From positions 248,001-312,000 of the forward strand of contig JABCZG010000002.1 in assembly GCA_013289835.1 (NCBI GenBank): DNA of 64,000 nucleotides, read 5' to 3'. Both the position numbers and the translations under genes were made by a program. Shown here one piece after another: positions 40,097 to 47,964 of the stretch (positions are counted from its first letter, which is position 1; every line of letters starts with the position of its first letter). The notes under the pieces are model-generated. The model ran no database searches and was not told where the DNA came from. It worked only from the letters and a program-made list of their open reading frames with translations. Source of the stretch: Acidobacteriota bacterium. Its GTDB lineage: Bacteria; Acidobacteriota; Terriglobia; Acidiferrales; UBA7541.

Positions 40097-41467
40097 CTAA
40101 TCTACTGGCTTTACATCATTCATGAGGAAGAAAAAGCCTTCTGCGAGCGTCGGGTGGATGTAGACGGCGCCTTTCAAAAGCGTGTAGGGCTGATGGGCGA
40201 GCATAAGCGCGCCGAGGATTTGCACGAGCTCGCCGCCTTCCGAGGCCAGAATGGACGCTCCCAGGATGCAGTCGTTCGAGGCATCCACGACGAGCTTCAT
40301 AAGGCCGGCGGTTTCGCCGCGCTCGATGGCCCGCGCGACGTTGGTCATGGGACATCTTCCGATTTTCAGTTTGTAGCCCTTCGCGCGCACTTCTTTTTCG
40401 GTCATACCGACGCCGCCGAGTTGCGGATCGGTGAAGACGCACGAGGGCACAAGGCGATTTTCGATTGAGAGATTCTTCCCTTCAATAAGATTGCCGTAGA
40501 TAACTTGAAAATCATTGTAGGAGAGGTGCGTGAAAGCGGGGCCGCCTTTGCAATCGCCCAAGGCCCAGACGCCAGGGACGTTTGTCTCGAGGCGGCCATC
40601 CACTTTAATGTAGCCGCTCTTGTCGGTTTCGATGCCGGCTTTGTCGAGGCCGAGATCGTCGGTGTTCGGACTGCGGCCGGTGGCGACCAAGAGATGGGAG
40701 CCGGTGACGTTCGATGAGCCAGCAGAGCTTTCGAATGAAAGTGTAATTGCGCCATTTTTGCTTTCGGCGCCGGTGGTGCGGGCGCTGAGTATGAATTGAA
40801 CGCCTTCGGCTTCGAGCGCTTTTTGCAATTCGGCGGCAATCTCGGGATCTTCGCGAGAAGCGATTTGCTTTCCGGTATGAAGAACGGTGACGCGGCTGCC
40901 GAAACGGCGAAACATCTGTCCAAATTCCAAGCCGATGTAGCCACCGCCAAGAATGAGGAGATGTTCCGGAACACTGGTGAGCTGCATGATGGATTCATTG
41001 GTGAGACAGGCAACGTTGTCCAGGCCCGGGATCGCAGGGAAGCTTGGGCGGCCGCCGACGTCGATGAAAATCTTCTCACTCTCGAGGAGTTCATCGCCGA
41101 CCTTGAGTTGATGCGGCGAGACAAACCGCGCGTGCCCTCGATAGAGACGAAGGTTCGGGCGCTTGTCCACTTGTTTTTGCTGGCTACCGCGAAAACTCAG
41201 GACGACTTCGTCCTTTTGGGCGACGATTTTCGCCAGATCAGCGCTGACGTTCGAAGCATTAACGCCCCAGCGCGTGGCGTTGCGCGCATAGTGAGCGATC
41301 TGCGCGCGATGGACCATGGTCTTAGTTGGCGTGCACCCCACATTGACGCAGGTGCCGCCCAGATCTTTTTTCTCGAGGAGCGCGACAGACCATCCCAGAT
41401 CCGCCAAGCGATAGACCAGAGGATTGCCGCCCTGGCCCGAGCCGACGATGATCGCGTCGTACTTCAT
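40097..41467 (-). CDS. FAD-dependent pyridine nucleotide-disulfide oxidoreductase (MerA-like)
   Basis: 456 residues. YDAIIVGSGQGGNPLVYRLA is the FAD fold; GGTCVNVGCTPTKTMVHRA has the redox-active CxxxxC; HLLILGGGYIGLEFGQMFRR is the NAD(P)H fold; VWALGDCKGGPAFTHLSY is the second FAD motif; and IHPTLAEGFFFLMND carries the His-Pro of the dimer interface. Closest in layout to mercuric reductase and dihydrolipoamide dehydrogenase. The C-terminal Cys pair and the N-terminal metal-binding domain of true MerA are absent, so Hg(II) reduction is doubtful. AGGAG precedes the ATG. Neighbouring metal genes are on the other strand. Confidence 0.9.
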   Translation of the reverse strand: MKYDAIIVGSGQGGNPLVYRLADLGWSVALLEKKDLGGTCVNVGCTPTKTMVHRAQIAHYARNATRWGVNASNVSADLAKIVAQKDEVVLSFRGSQQKQVDKRPNLRLYRGHARFVSPHQLKVGDELLESEKIFIDVGGRPSFPAIPGLDNVACLTNESIMQLTSVPEHLLILGGGYIGLEFGQMFRRFGSRVTVLHTGKQIASREDPEIAAELQKALEAEGVQFILSARTTGAESKNGAITLSFESSAGSSNVTGSHLLVATGRSPNTDDLGLDKAGIETDKSGYIKVDGRLETNVPGVWALGDCKGGPAFTHLSYNDFQVIYGNLIEGKNLSIENRLVPSCVFTDPQLGGVGMTEKEVRAKGYKLKIGRCPMTNVARAIERGETAGLMKLVVDASNDCILGASILASEGGELVQILGALMLAHQPYTLLKGAVYIHPTLAEGFFFLMNDVKPVD

Positions 41468-41774
41468 GAGCTCCTGCGCCGAAGAGGCGCGTCAAAACGA
41501 TACATGGGATGCCGCACGAATGCATGAAGAGCCTATCAAAAACGGCGATAACCGAGTAACGAGGATGGGCTTCGACGGATGCAATTGAATCCGCTTGGGT
41601 GCTGAGTATGATTCTCGTGGCAGTCTACTTCACCTACGTCTACCGGTCATTTGCGGGAAAAGTGGTTGTGGACAAGGACTCGCACGGATACCGCGATTGA
41701 AATGTTGCGCGTTCGCAGCGGCCTTCGCACGCAGAAGATTGACGCCGGAAAAGCAGCGGCGTACCGTAAGAGTG
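41468..41774. other. Divergent intergenic region
   Basis: Separates the leftward oxidoreductase from the rightward metal-resistance-like genes; should contain both promoters. Open frames here have no ribosome sites or protein-like composition. Confidence 0.4.
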
Positions 41775-42203
41775 ATGTTGATGAAAAACGGAAACCTGAT
41801 GCGCAAGCAAAGCTGGATGGCTGTGGCGAGCAGCCTTCTGACTGTGATCGCGCTCGTTGTGGCGCCCATTTGCGCGCCCCTGTGTGCCGCTCGTACTTGT
41901 TCGTCATCTGTAAGCAGCGCGGACGCCTCGGACCATTGCCACCTCGCGGCGCTTAGTCATCCCAATTCTTCGCGGCTGCATGCTGTTCAGAACTGCGCCG
42001 CGGCGGAATTGCCCGTGGCGCTGCTCCGTTCGACGAGCGAAAGCTCCGCTCTTCGGTCAGCCACATTAGCAGCCACCGCGCCTTCGGCAGTCTCGCTAGA
42101 AATCTCTTCTGTTTTGCATCTGCAACGTTGGAGTCGCTGCGCCGGCAGCGTTTCTTTGTGCAAGCTTGATCCTCTTGCTGCCACGAGTGTGCTCCGCGTC
42201 TAA
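41775..42203 (+). CDS. Small secreted Cys/His-containing protein (metal cluster)
   Basis: 142 residues (136 or 130 from ATGs at 41781 or 41799). Hydrophobic signal segment MAVASSLLTVIALVVAPICA, then PLCAARTCSSS, SDHCHLAAL, HAVQNCAAAE and WSRCAGSVSLCK: scattered Cys and His on an exported protein just before a multicopper oxidase suggest a periplasmic metal-binding role, by context only. Confidence 0.55.
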   Translation: MLMKNGNLMRKQSWMAVASSLLTVIALVVAPICAPLCAARTCSSSVSSADASDHCHLAALSHPNSSRLHAVQNCAAAELPVALLRSTSESSALRSATLAATAPSAVSLEISSVLHLQRWSRCAGSVSLCKLDPLAATSVLRV

Positions 42204-42238
42204 GTAGTTCCGCCCGAAAACTCACCTTACAAACATCT

Positions 42239-42258
42239 AAACGGGATTATTTCCGTTT
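42239..42258. promoter_or_regulatory. Inverted repeat upstream of the multicopper oxidase gene
   Basis: AAACGG and CCGTTT separated by 8 bases (GATTATTT), about 60 bases before the oxidase start. Could be a metal-regulator operator; no regulator gene is nearby. Confidence 0.3.
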
Positions 42259-42316
42259 CTACATGCGGTTGAAGAATAAACAGAATTAAATTGGAAAAGG
42301 AAAGCAGGAGGCACGG

Positions 42317-43648
42317 ATGAGCGGTTCCAGAAGAAAGTTCTTTCAGGACGCGACTATTTTTGGCGCTGGGTTATTAGGGCTGAGCGAGAGTCTGCGCGCA
42401 GGGCAGCAAGAACGCGTAACTGGGTCGCACCACTTGCGCTCTGGCATGCGAACGGAGTCAGGCCCGAAGAATGTATACGTGCCCATGGTGACGCCGGACG
42501 TCGCGGACTTGCCGCATGAGATGGATGGCGGCGTAAAGGTCTTCCGCCTCGCGACAGAGCCGGTGAAGAAAAAAATTGCGCCGTTCAAGACGATCGACGC
42601 TTGGGGCTACAACGGGAGCTGTCCCGGGCCAACGATTCAGGTGCAGCAGGGCGACCGCGTGCGCGTGATTTTCGAGAACCGTCTGCCGGAGTCCACGACG
42701 ATGCATTGGCACGGGCTGGAAATCCCCATCGAACAGGACGGCGTGCCGTACATCAGCCAGAAGCCGATCGCGCCCGGCGAGAAATATGTTTACGAATTCA
42801 CGGTGCATCAGGAGGGGACGTTTTTTTATCACGCGCACAGCGCCATGCAGGAAATGATGGGGCAGCTTGGATTTTTCGTGGCGCATCCGGAGAAGGACTA
42901 CAAGCCACACGTCGATCACGACTACGGCTTGATCCTGCAGGAATGGGCGGTGCTGCCTAGCAACACGGTGCCGAATACTGCGTCCATGGAATATAACTGG
43001 CTGACGTTCAACGGAGTTTCCGCGCCGATGACCACGCCGTTGCTGGCGCGGCTGGGAAGCCGCGTGCGGCTGCGCATAGTAAACCTGGGAATGGATCATC
43101 ATCCGATTCATCTTCATGGCAATCAGTTTGTGTTGACGGGCACGGAAGGCGGGCGGGCGCCGGAGTCCACGTGGTACCCGATGAACACGGTGCTCGTCGG
43201 CGTGGCGCAGGCGCGCGTTGTGGAGTTCGAGGCGAAATATCCGGGGGCGTGGATGATTCACTGTCACCTGCCGCACCACATGATGAACAGCATGATGGAT
43301 TTGTTGCGCGACCGGCAGATTCAAACGGCGGACCAGACGGAAACGAAAGCGATGAACCAGATGATGTCGCTGGCGAAGAGCGTGCCGTTCGAACACGTGC
43401 ACCCGTCGCCGGTCGCCGCCAATGCGGAGAGCGTCCCGGGATTTCCGCAGGACGCGTTCATGGAGATGGGGATGGACGAGGTGGTGGAGAAGCCGGAGAC
43501 GTACGGCCTGCCGAAAAATTGGAGCGCGGGAATGATGGGGATGATGACGATGATGCGGGTGCTGCCGGATAAGGAATATGACGCGATTCTTGAGAGGAAA
43601 AAAGCGGCGGGCGCTTCGGCGTTGGAAAAGCATGCGCATGAATCTTAG
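42317..43648 (+). CDS. Tat-exported multicopper oxidase
   Basis: 443 residues. The N-terminus SGSRRKFFQDATIFGAGLLG is a twin-arginine signal. Copper motifs appear in order: MHWHGLEIP (about 129-137), FFYHAHSAM (about 169-177), HPIHLHGNQFVL (about 261-272) and WMIHCHLPHHMMNSMMDL (about 312-329), giving type 1, 2 and 3 sites. The Met/His-rich C-terminus (EMGMDEVVE, MMGMMTMMRV) resembles copper-binding tails of CopA/CumA. Likely oxidises Cu(I) or phenolics in the periplasm. Followed after 61 bases by an outer-membrane efflux gene. GGAGG precedes the ATG. Confidence 0.9.
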   Translation: MSGSRRKFFQDATIFGAGLLGLSESLRAGQQERVTGSHHLRSGMRTESGPKNVYVPMVTPDVADLPHEMDGGVKVFRLATEPVKKKIAPFKTIDAWGYNGSCPGPTIQVQQGDRVRVIFENRLPESTTMHWHGLEIPIEQDGVPYISQKPIAPGEKYVYEFTVHQEGTFFYHAHSAMQEMMGQLGFFVAHPEKDYKPHVDHDYGLILQEWAVLPSNTVPNTASMEYNWLTFNGVSAPMTTPLLARLGSRVRLRIVNLGMDHHPIHLHGNQFVLTGTEGGRAPESTWYPMNTVLVGVAQARVVEFEAKYPGAWMIHCHLPHHMMNSMMDLLRDRQIQTADQTETKAMNQMMSLAKSVPFEHVHPSPVAANAESVPGFPQDAFMEMGMDEVVEKPETYGLPKNWSAGMMGMMTMMRVLPDKEYDAILERKKAAGASALEKHAHES

Positions 43649-43709
43649 GAGAAGAAGCAAAAGCTTAACGCAGAGAACACAGAGTTCGCGGAGAAGAAGG
43701 GGAAACGAC

Positions 43710-45170
43710 ATGCGAGTTCGCAAAGGATTTGGAATGACGCTGATTGCTGGCGCGCTGGCGGTGGCCGGCGGAGCGCGGGCGCAGGAAATGCAGATGCCCC
43801 AGCAGACGCACGGTAAACACGAAGAGATGAGTGTAATCAAGGTGGAATATCCACGGATGGGGCGAGCGCAGGAGAATGCGAAGGCCGCGCTTGTTACGCT
43901 CGAGCAGGCTCAGAAAATTGCGAGCGAGTCGAATCCTACGCTCCGGCAGGCGGAGGCAGAGATTCGCGCCGCTAAAGCGCGCGCGCGACAGTCCGCCCTG
44001 TATCCGAATCCGACGGTGGGGTATACGGGGGACGAGATTCGCGGCGGGTCGGTTGGCGGCGGGAAACAGGGTTTTTTTGTGCAGCAAACGATCGTGACGG
44101 GAGGGAAACTCGGGCTGAGCCGCGAAGTATTTGGAAAGGAAGCGAAGCTCGCGGAGTTGGAGGCCGAAGAACAAAAAATCCGCGTGCAGAGCGCGGTGAA
44201 GATGGCGTTTTTGCGCGTGTTGGCGGCGCAGGAGCTGCTCGATACGCGACGGGACTTGTCCATGATCGCGGAAGATGCCACGGAGACGCAGCGCCGGCTG
44301 ATGAACACGGGCCAGGCCGATGAAACGGAAGTGCTCGAAGCGGAAGTGGAGGCGCAGCGCGCGCGCATGTCCGCGCGAATGCAGGAAAACACGCTACGCG
44401 AAGAATGGCGGTCGCTTGCGGCTGCGATCGGCCAGCCGGAGTTGCCGTTGGCGACGGTCGCCGGTGATTTGGAAAAAGACTGGCCGGAGTTGAACGAGGA
44501 ACAGGCTGTGGAGGCGATCGCGCAGCAAAGCCCTGCGGTGCGGATGGCGGACGCGGCGGAAACACGCGCGCAGAGCGTGCTGGCGCGCGCTAAACGCGAT
44601 CCTGTTCCCGATGTGCTGGTGCGCGGAGGGATGGAGTACAACCACGAAACGCTGGGCACCGTCCCGTATGCGAAAGGTTGGGAAGGACTTGCGGAGGTCA
44701 GTTTGCAGATTCCGTTCTTCAATCGCAATCAAGGAAATGTGGCCGCGGCCAACGCCGATATCGAACGCGCGGGGCAGGAGAAGAGGCGGATTGCGCTGAC
44801 GCTGCGGGAACGCGCCGCCACCGCGGTGGATCAATACGCGAATGCGCGGTTGATGGCCGTTGAGTATCGCGATGAGATGCTGCCACGGGCAAAGAAAGCG
44901 TACAGTTTAATGGTGGATAAATATGGGCGGATGCTGGCGTCGTATCCACGCGTACTCGACAGCCAGCGAAAGCTGTACGAATTGCAGATCGAATATATCG
45001 CCGCGCTGGAGAGTGTTTGGACCAACGGCCTCGCGCTGCAGGGTTTTCTGCTGACGGATGGCCTCGAAGCTCCAGCGCGCCCCGGCGAGGTGGATCGCCC
45101 CATCCGCGAGACCAACGTGCCCATGCCAGAGCGCACCATGTCGCCGCGGGAGTCCTTGCGCAATCCGTAA
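43710..45170 (+). CDS. TolC/CusC-family outer-membrane efflux protein
   Basis: 486 residues from the ATG at 43710 (an earlier frame start overlaps the oxidase gene). Signal peptide GMTLIAGALAVAGGARAQE, a Met/His-rich mature N-terminus (EMQMPQQTHGKHEEMSVI), then two OEP repeats: TLEQAQKIASESNPTLRQAE with IRAAKARARQSALYPNPTVG, and DVLVRGGMEYNHETLG through the coiled helix RRIALTLRERAATAVDQYAN. The channel partner of an RND or similar exporter; no pump gene follows directly. With the oxidase it forms a copper-handling pair. Confidence 0.85.
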   Translation: MRVRKGFGMTLIAGALAVAGGARAQEMQMPQQTHGKHEEMSVIKVEYPRMGRAQENAKAALVTLEQAQKIASESNPTLRQAEAEIRAAKARARQSALYPNPTVGYTGDEIRGGSVGGGKQGFFVQQTIVTGGKLGLSREVFGKEAKLAELEAEEQKIRVQSAVKMAFLRVLAAQELLDTRRDLSMIAEDATETQRRLMNTGQADETEVLEAEVEAQRARMSARMQENTLREEWRSLAAAIGQPELPLATVAGDLEKDWPELNEEQAVEAIAQQSPAVRMADAAETRAQSVLARAKRDPVPDVLVRGGMEYNHETLGTVPYAKGWEGLAEVSLQIPFFNRNQGNVAAANADIERAGQEKRRIALTLRERAATAVDQYANARLMAVEYRDEMLPRAKKAYSLMVDKYGRMLASYPRVLDSQRKLYELQIEYIAALESVWTNGLALQGFLLTDGLEAPARPGEVDRPIRETNVPMPERTMSPRESLRNP

Positions 45171-45485
45171 GTTTTGCGTGAGGCGGCTAGCCCGTGGCCC
45201 CTCGTGGGTTTGTGTCGTAAGTACCACGGAATTGGCTGCTCCACCGTATCGAGTGCGAAACACTGGTACGGCAGTAGCGTTGACCAACCGAAAATTCGAT
45301 GGGTACTGTCAAGATAGGGCGTCCGGGTGTCGGCGGACTACTGTCTGCCGATGAACCTCAGGAAATGGCCGATATTAGTGTTATGCAATCCAGGCGATTT
45401 TCCCGCCCGATGGGGAGAAACCCGGCTCGAGTTGGCGGGGTTTGTTTAGGTAGGGCTTTTTTGCCTGGCAGCGGATGAAGGAACG
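45171..45485. other. Intergenic region before the kinase gene
   Basis: No gene or clear terminator seen; presumably holds the kinase promoter. Confidence 0.4.
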
Positions 45486-47789
45486 ATGACAACTGTAGCA
45501 AAAGCCGGAAGATACGAGATCGTGAGCGAACTTGGCCGCGGCGCCATGGGTGTCGTTTATAAGGCCATGGACCCGGTCATTGGGCGCACGGTCGCGGTGA
45601 AGACCATCCGGCTGAGCGAAGAGGGCACGGGGCTTTCGCGTCCGGAACTGCTGACGCGGTTCCAGACCGAAGCGCGCGCCGCGGGATTGCTGACCCATCC
45701 GAACATTGTGGTGGTGTTCGACGCTGGCGAAGAAGACGGACTGTACTACATCACCATGGAATTGGTGGAAGGCAAGAGCTTGCAGGCGCTGCTTGATGGC
45801 GGTCACGCGTTTCCGCTGCCGCGCACGCTGCGCATCATGGAACAAACATGTAGCGCGCTGCAATTCGCGCACGAGCGCAACGTGGTGCATCGCGACATCA
45901 AGCCGGCGAACTTGATGCTTACTGCCGACGACACGGTGAAGGTGACGGACTTCGGCACTGCCAAGATTCTGCAGTTCGGCACAGTACAGCAAACGGCCCA
46001 CGTTATGGGCACTCCGAGCTACATGTCGCCGGAACAGGTGAAGGGCCGCGCGGTGGATGGCCGCAGCGATATTTTTTCGCTGGGCGTGATGCTGTACGAA
46101 ATGGTCACGGGCGAAAAACCTTTCCCCGGACAGAACATCACCACGGTGATTTATAAGATCGTGAACGAGGATCCCGTTCCTCCGCGGCAAATCGATCCGT
46201 CCATCCATCCTGGAATCAGCGCGGTGGTGATGCGTGCGCTGGCCAAGGAACCGGAGCAGCGATACCAAAACTGCCGGGAAATGCTTGAGGATTTGAAGAA
46301 TTACCGTTCCATGGCCCCGTCGGGAGGGAACCCCCAATCGACGATGATGATGGGGAGCGGCTCTCCGGCGGCCACACTGGTTTCGAATAACGTAGGCGGC
46401 CGCGGGTTTGCGGGTGAAGATCCAGCGCTGGCGGCAACGGCGCGCTCGTTGAACTCGCGGACATCCAGCCCAGGGCAGACGCCGGTGATCCGGCGGACGG
46501 GAGCGATCGCACCCGTTCAGGAACCGCCGAAAAAGAAGAGCGTCATCGGAACAATTTTCATTGCGATGCTGCTCATGGGATTCATCGCGTACGGAGCGAT
46601 CAAAATAAAACCGGTGTTTGAAGCCGCTCGTGAACTTCATGATGCGCAAAAGAGCGGCGCAAGCTTGCCGGCGCCGGCGACTACGGTAAGTTCTCCCGAC
46701 ACCGCGGCGACCAACACCGCTGGAACCGACGCCCCCTCGCAGCCAAAGGATTCTTCCGCTGGAGCGGTGCCGCCGGTCGCAGAAGCAAAATCCGTTGAGC
46801 CCAAACCGGCCGAAGTAATTCCCGAAAAGCCCGCACCCAAGAAACCGGACAATTCGCTGAGCCCCAAAGCAGCGGAATACAAGGGCCGCATCGAACAAGT
46901 GATTTCCGAACGTGGATTGAATGGCCGCGCGAGAATTCAAGGCGCCGGCAACACTCTTACGCTGGCGGGAAAGCTGCGGCCTTCCGAACATGGCGATCTT
47001 CTGAAATTTCTGCGGAACGCTCCGTCCGATGTCCGCGTGATTGACCACATCGAGTACGATGACGCGCCGGTTGCCGCCACTGGCAATGGCAGCACGGACG
47101 ACGGTGGGCACCCGGTTCCGGAAGCGGGACGCGGCGCGATCCACGTGGTGACGGACGTGATTGGCGCAACAGCCATTCTGCACGGGCCAGCGGGCCACGT
47201 ACTCAACAAGTGCGAGACGCCCTGCAGCTTTAACAATTTGAATCCCGCGCAGTATGGGCTCGAAGTGCAGAAAGATGGTTACCAGTCCGTGCAGACGGCG
47301 CTGCAAGTGAAGAAGGACGTCGCGCTGGACCAGAAGATCAGGCTGGAGTCACTCGTCAAAGGAATTTACGTCAGCACGCAGCCACAGGGAGCGGATGTGT
47401 TCATCAATGGAGCGAAGCAGTCCGGGCAAACCCCGGTCACGCTGCCGCTTGCGCCCGGGCAATACAATCTTGTGCTGCGGCTCTCTGGTTTTGAAGCGTA
47501 CGCCGGTGGGATTCAGGTCAAAGACAACATTCAGACACAGCTCAATGTGGCGCTGACCGAAAAATCGGCTTCACACGTCGCGTGGGCTCAGGTCTCCAGC
47601 AATCCGAAAGGCGCGGAGATCATCGTGGATGGCGCCTCCACGGGCCAGTTTACGCCAGCCCGCATCCAGATTCCTTCGGGACTCCGCACGATTACGCTTC
47701 GACTGAACGGATACCAACAGGAGAAGCGAACCGTGCAGGTGACCGAAGGTGGCACGGTCCCAATTGAAGCGACTCTCCATCAGAAATAG
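45486..47789 (+). CDS. Transmembrane Ser/Thr protein kinase with PEGA repeats
   Basis: 767 residues. Kinase domain 9-270: GRGAMGVVYKAMD glycine loop, VAVKTI Lys, VVHRDIKPANLML catalytic loop, VTDFGTAK, and GTPSYMSPEQ at the activation segment. After a linker comes one membrane helix (VIGTIFIAMLLMGFIAYGAI). Outside is a Pro/Ala-rich stretch, a BON-like segment (GRIEQVISERGLNGRARIQG) and three PEGA repeats from about residue 545 (TPCSFNNLNPAQYGLEVQKD, QTPVTLPLAPGQYNLVLRLS, FTPARIQIPSGLRTITLRLN). A Hanks-type receptor kinase; PEGA repeats may bind the cell surface. A 641-codon frame on the opposite strand is an artefact. Confidence 0.95.
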   Translation: MTTVAKAGRYEIVSELGRGAMGVVYKAMDPVIGRTVAVKTIRLSEEGTGLSRPELLTRFQTEARAAGLLTHPNIVVVFDAGEEDGLYYITMELVEGKSLQALLDGGHAFPLPRTLRIMEQTCSALQFAHERNVVHRDIKPANLMLTADDTVKVTDFGTAKILQFGTVQQTAHVMGTPSYMSPEQVKGRAVDGRSDIFSLGVMLYEMVTGEKPFPGQNITTVIYKIVNEDPVPPRQIDPSIHPGISAVVMRALAKEPEQRYQNCREMLEDLKNYRSMAPSGGNPQSTMMMGSGSPAATLVSNNVGGRGFAGEDPALAATARSLNSRTSSPGQTPVIRRTGAIAPVQEPPKKKSVIGTIFIAMLLMGFIAYGAIKIKPVFEAARELHDAQKSGASLPAPATTVSSPDTAATNTAGTDAPSQPKDSSAGAVPPVAEAKSVEPKPAEVIPEKPAPKKPDNSLSPKAAEYKGRIEQVISERGLNGRARIQGAGNTLTLAGKLRPSEHGDLLKFLRNAPSDVRVIDHIEYDDAPVAATGNGSTDDGGHPVPEAGRGAIHVVTDVIGATAILHGPAGHVLNKCETPCSFNNLNPAQYGLEVQKDGYQSVQTALQVKKDVALDQKIRLESLVKGIYVSTQPQGADVFINGAKQSGQTPVTLPLAPGQYNLVLRLSGFEAYAGGIQVKDNIQTQLNVALTEKSASHVAWAQVSSNPKGAEIIVDGASTGQFTPARIQIPSGLRTITLRLNGYQQEKRTVQVTEGGTVPIEATLHQK

Positions 47790-47964
47790 TTTCGTCTCAC
47801 CGCCAAAACTCTGCCGATTCCGGCAGGCAAGTCGCTCCGGGAACGCACAGAACCCATTCCCAAACCGTAACCTTTTGTTACATTAGACGATCCTTAGTTC
47901 TAGAACCACCGTTGATTTATGCTAAATCTAAAGGACTTAGCGCCATTTCCATCAGGCCGGAGGC

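Noticed and set aside
40097..41467. Calling this gene merA
   Set aside because: The C-terminal Cys pair and the N-terminal metal-binding domain needed for mercuric reductase are absent, and no mer genes are nearby.
42458..43840. 460-codon open frame on the minus strand
   Set aside because: Antisense to the multicopper oxidase and channel genes; the sequence is low-complexity His/Arg/Leu without any motif.
45381..47306. 641-codon open frame on the minus strand
   Set aside because: It is the antisense of the kinase gene. Its composition (His/Arg-rich, no domain) is typical of a shadow frame in GC-rich DNA.
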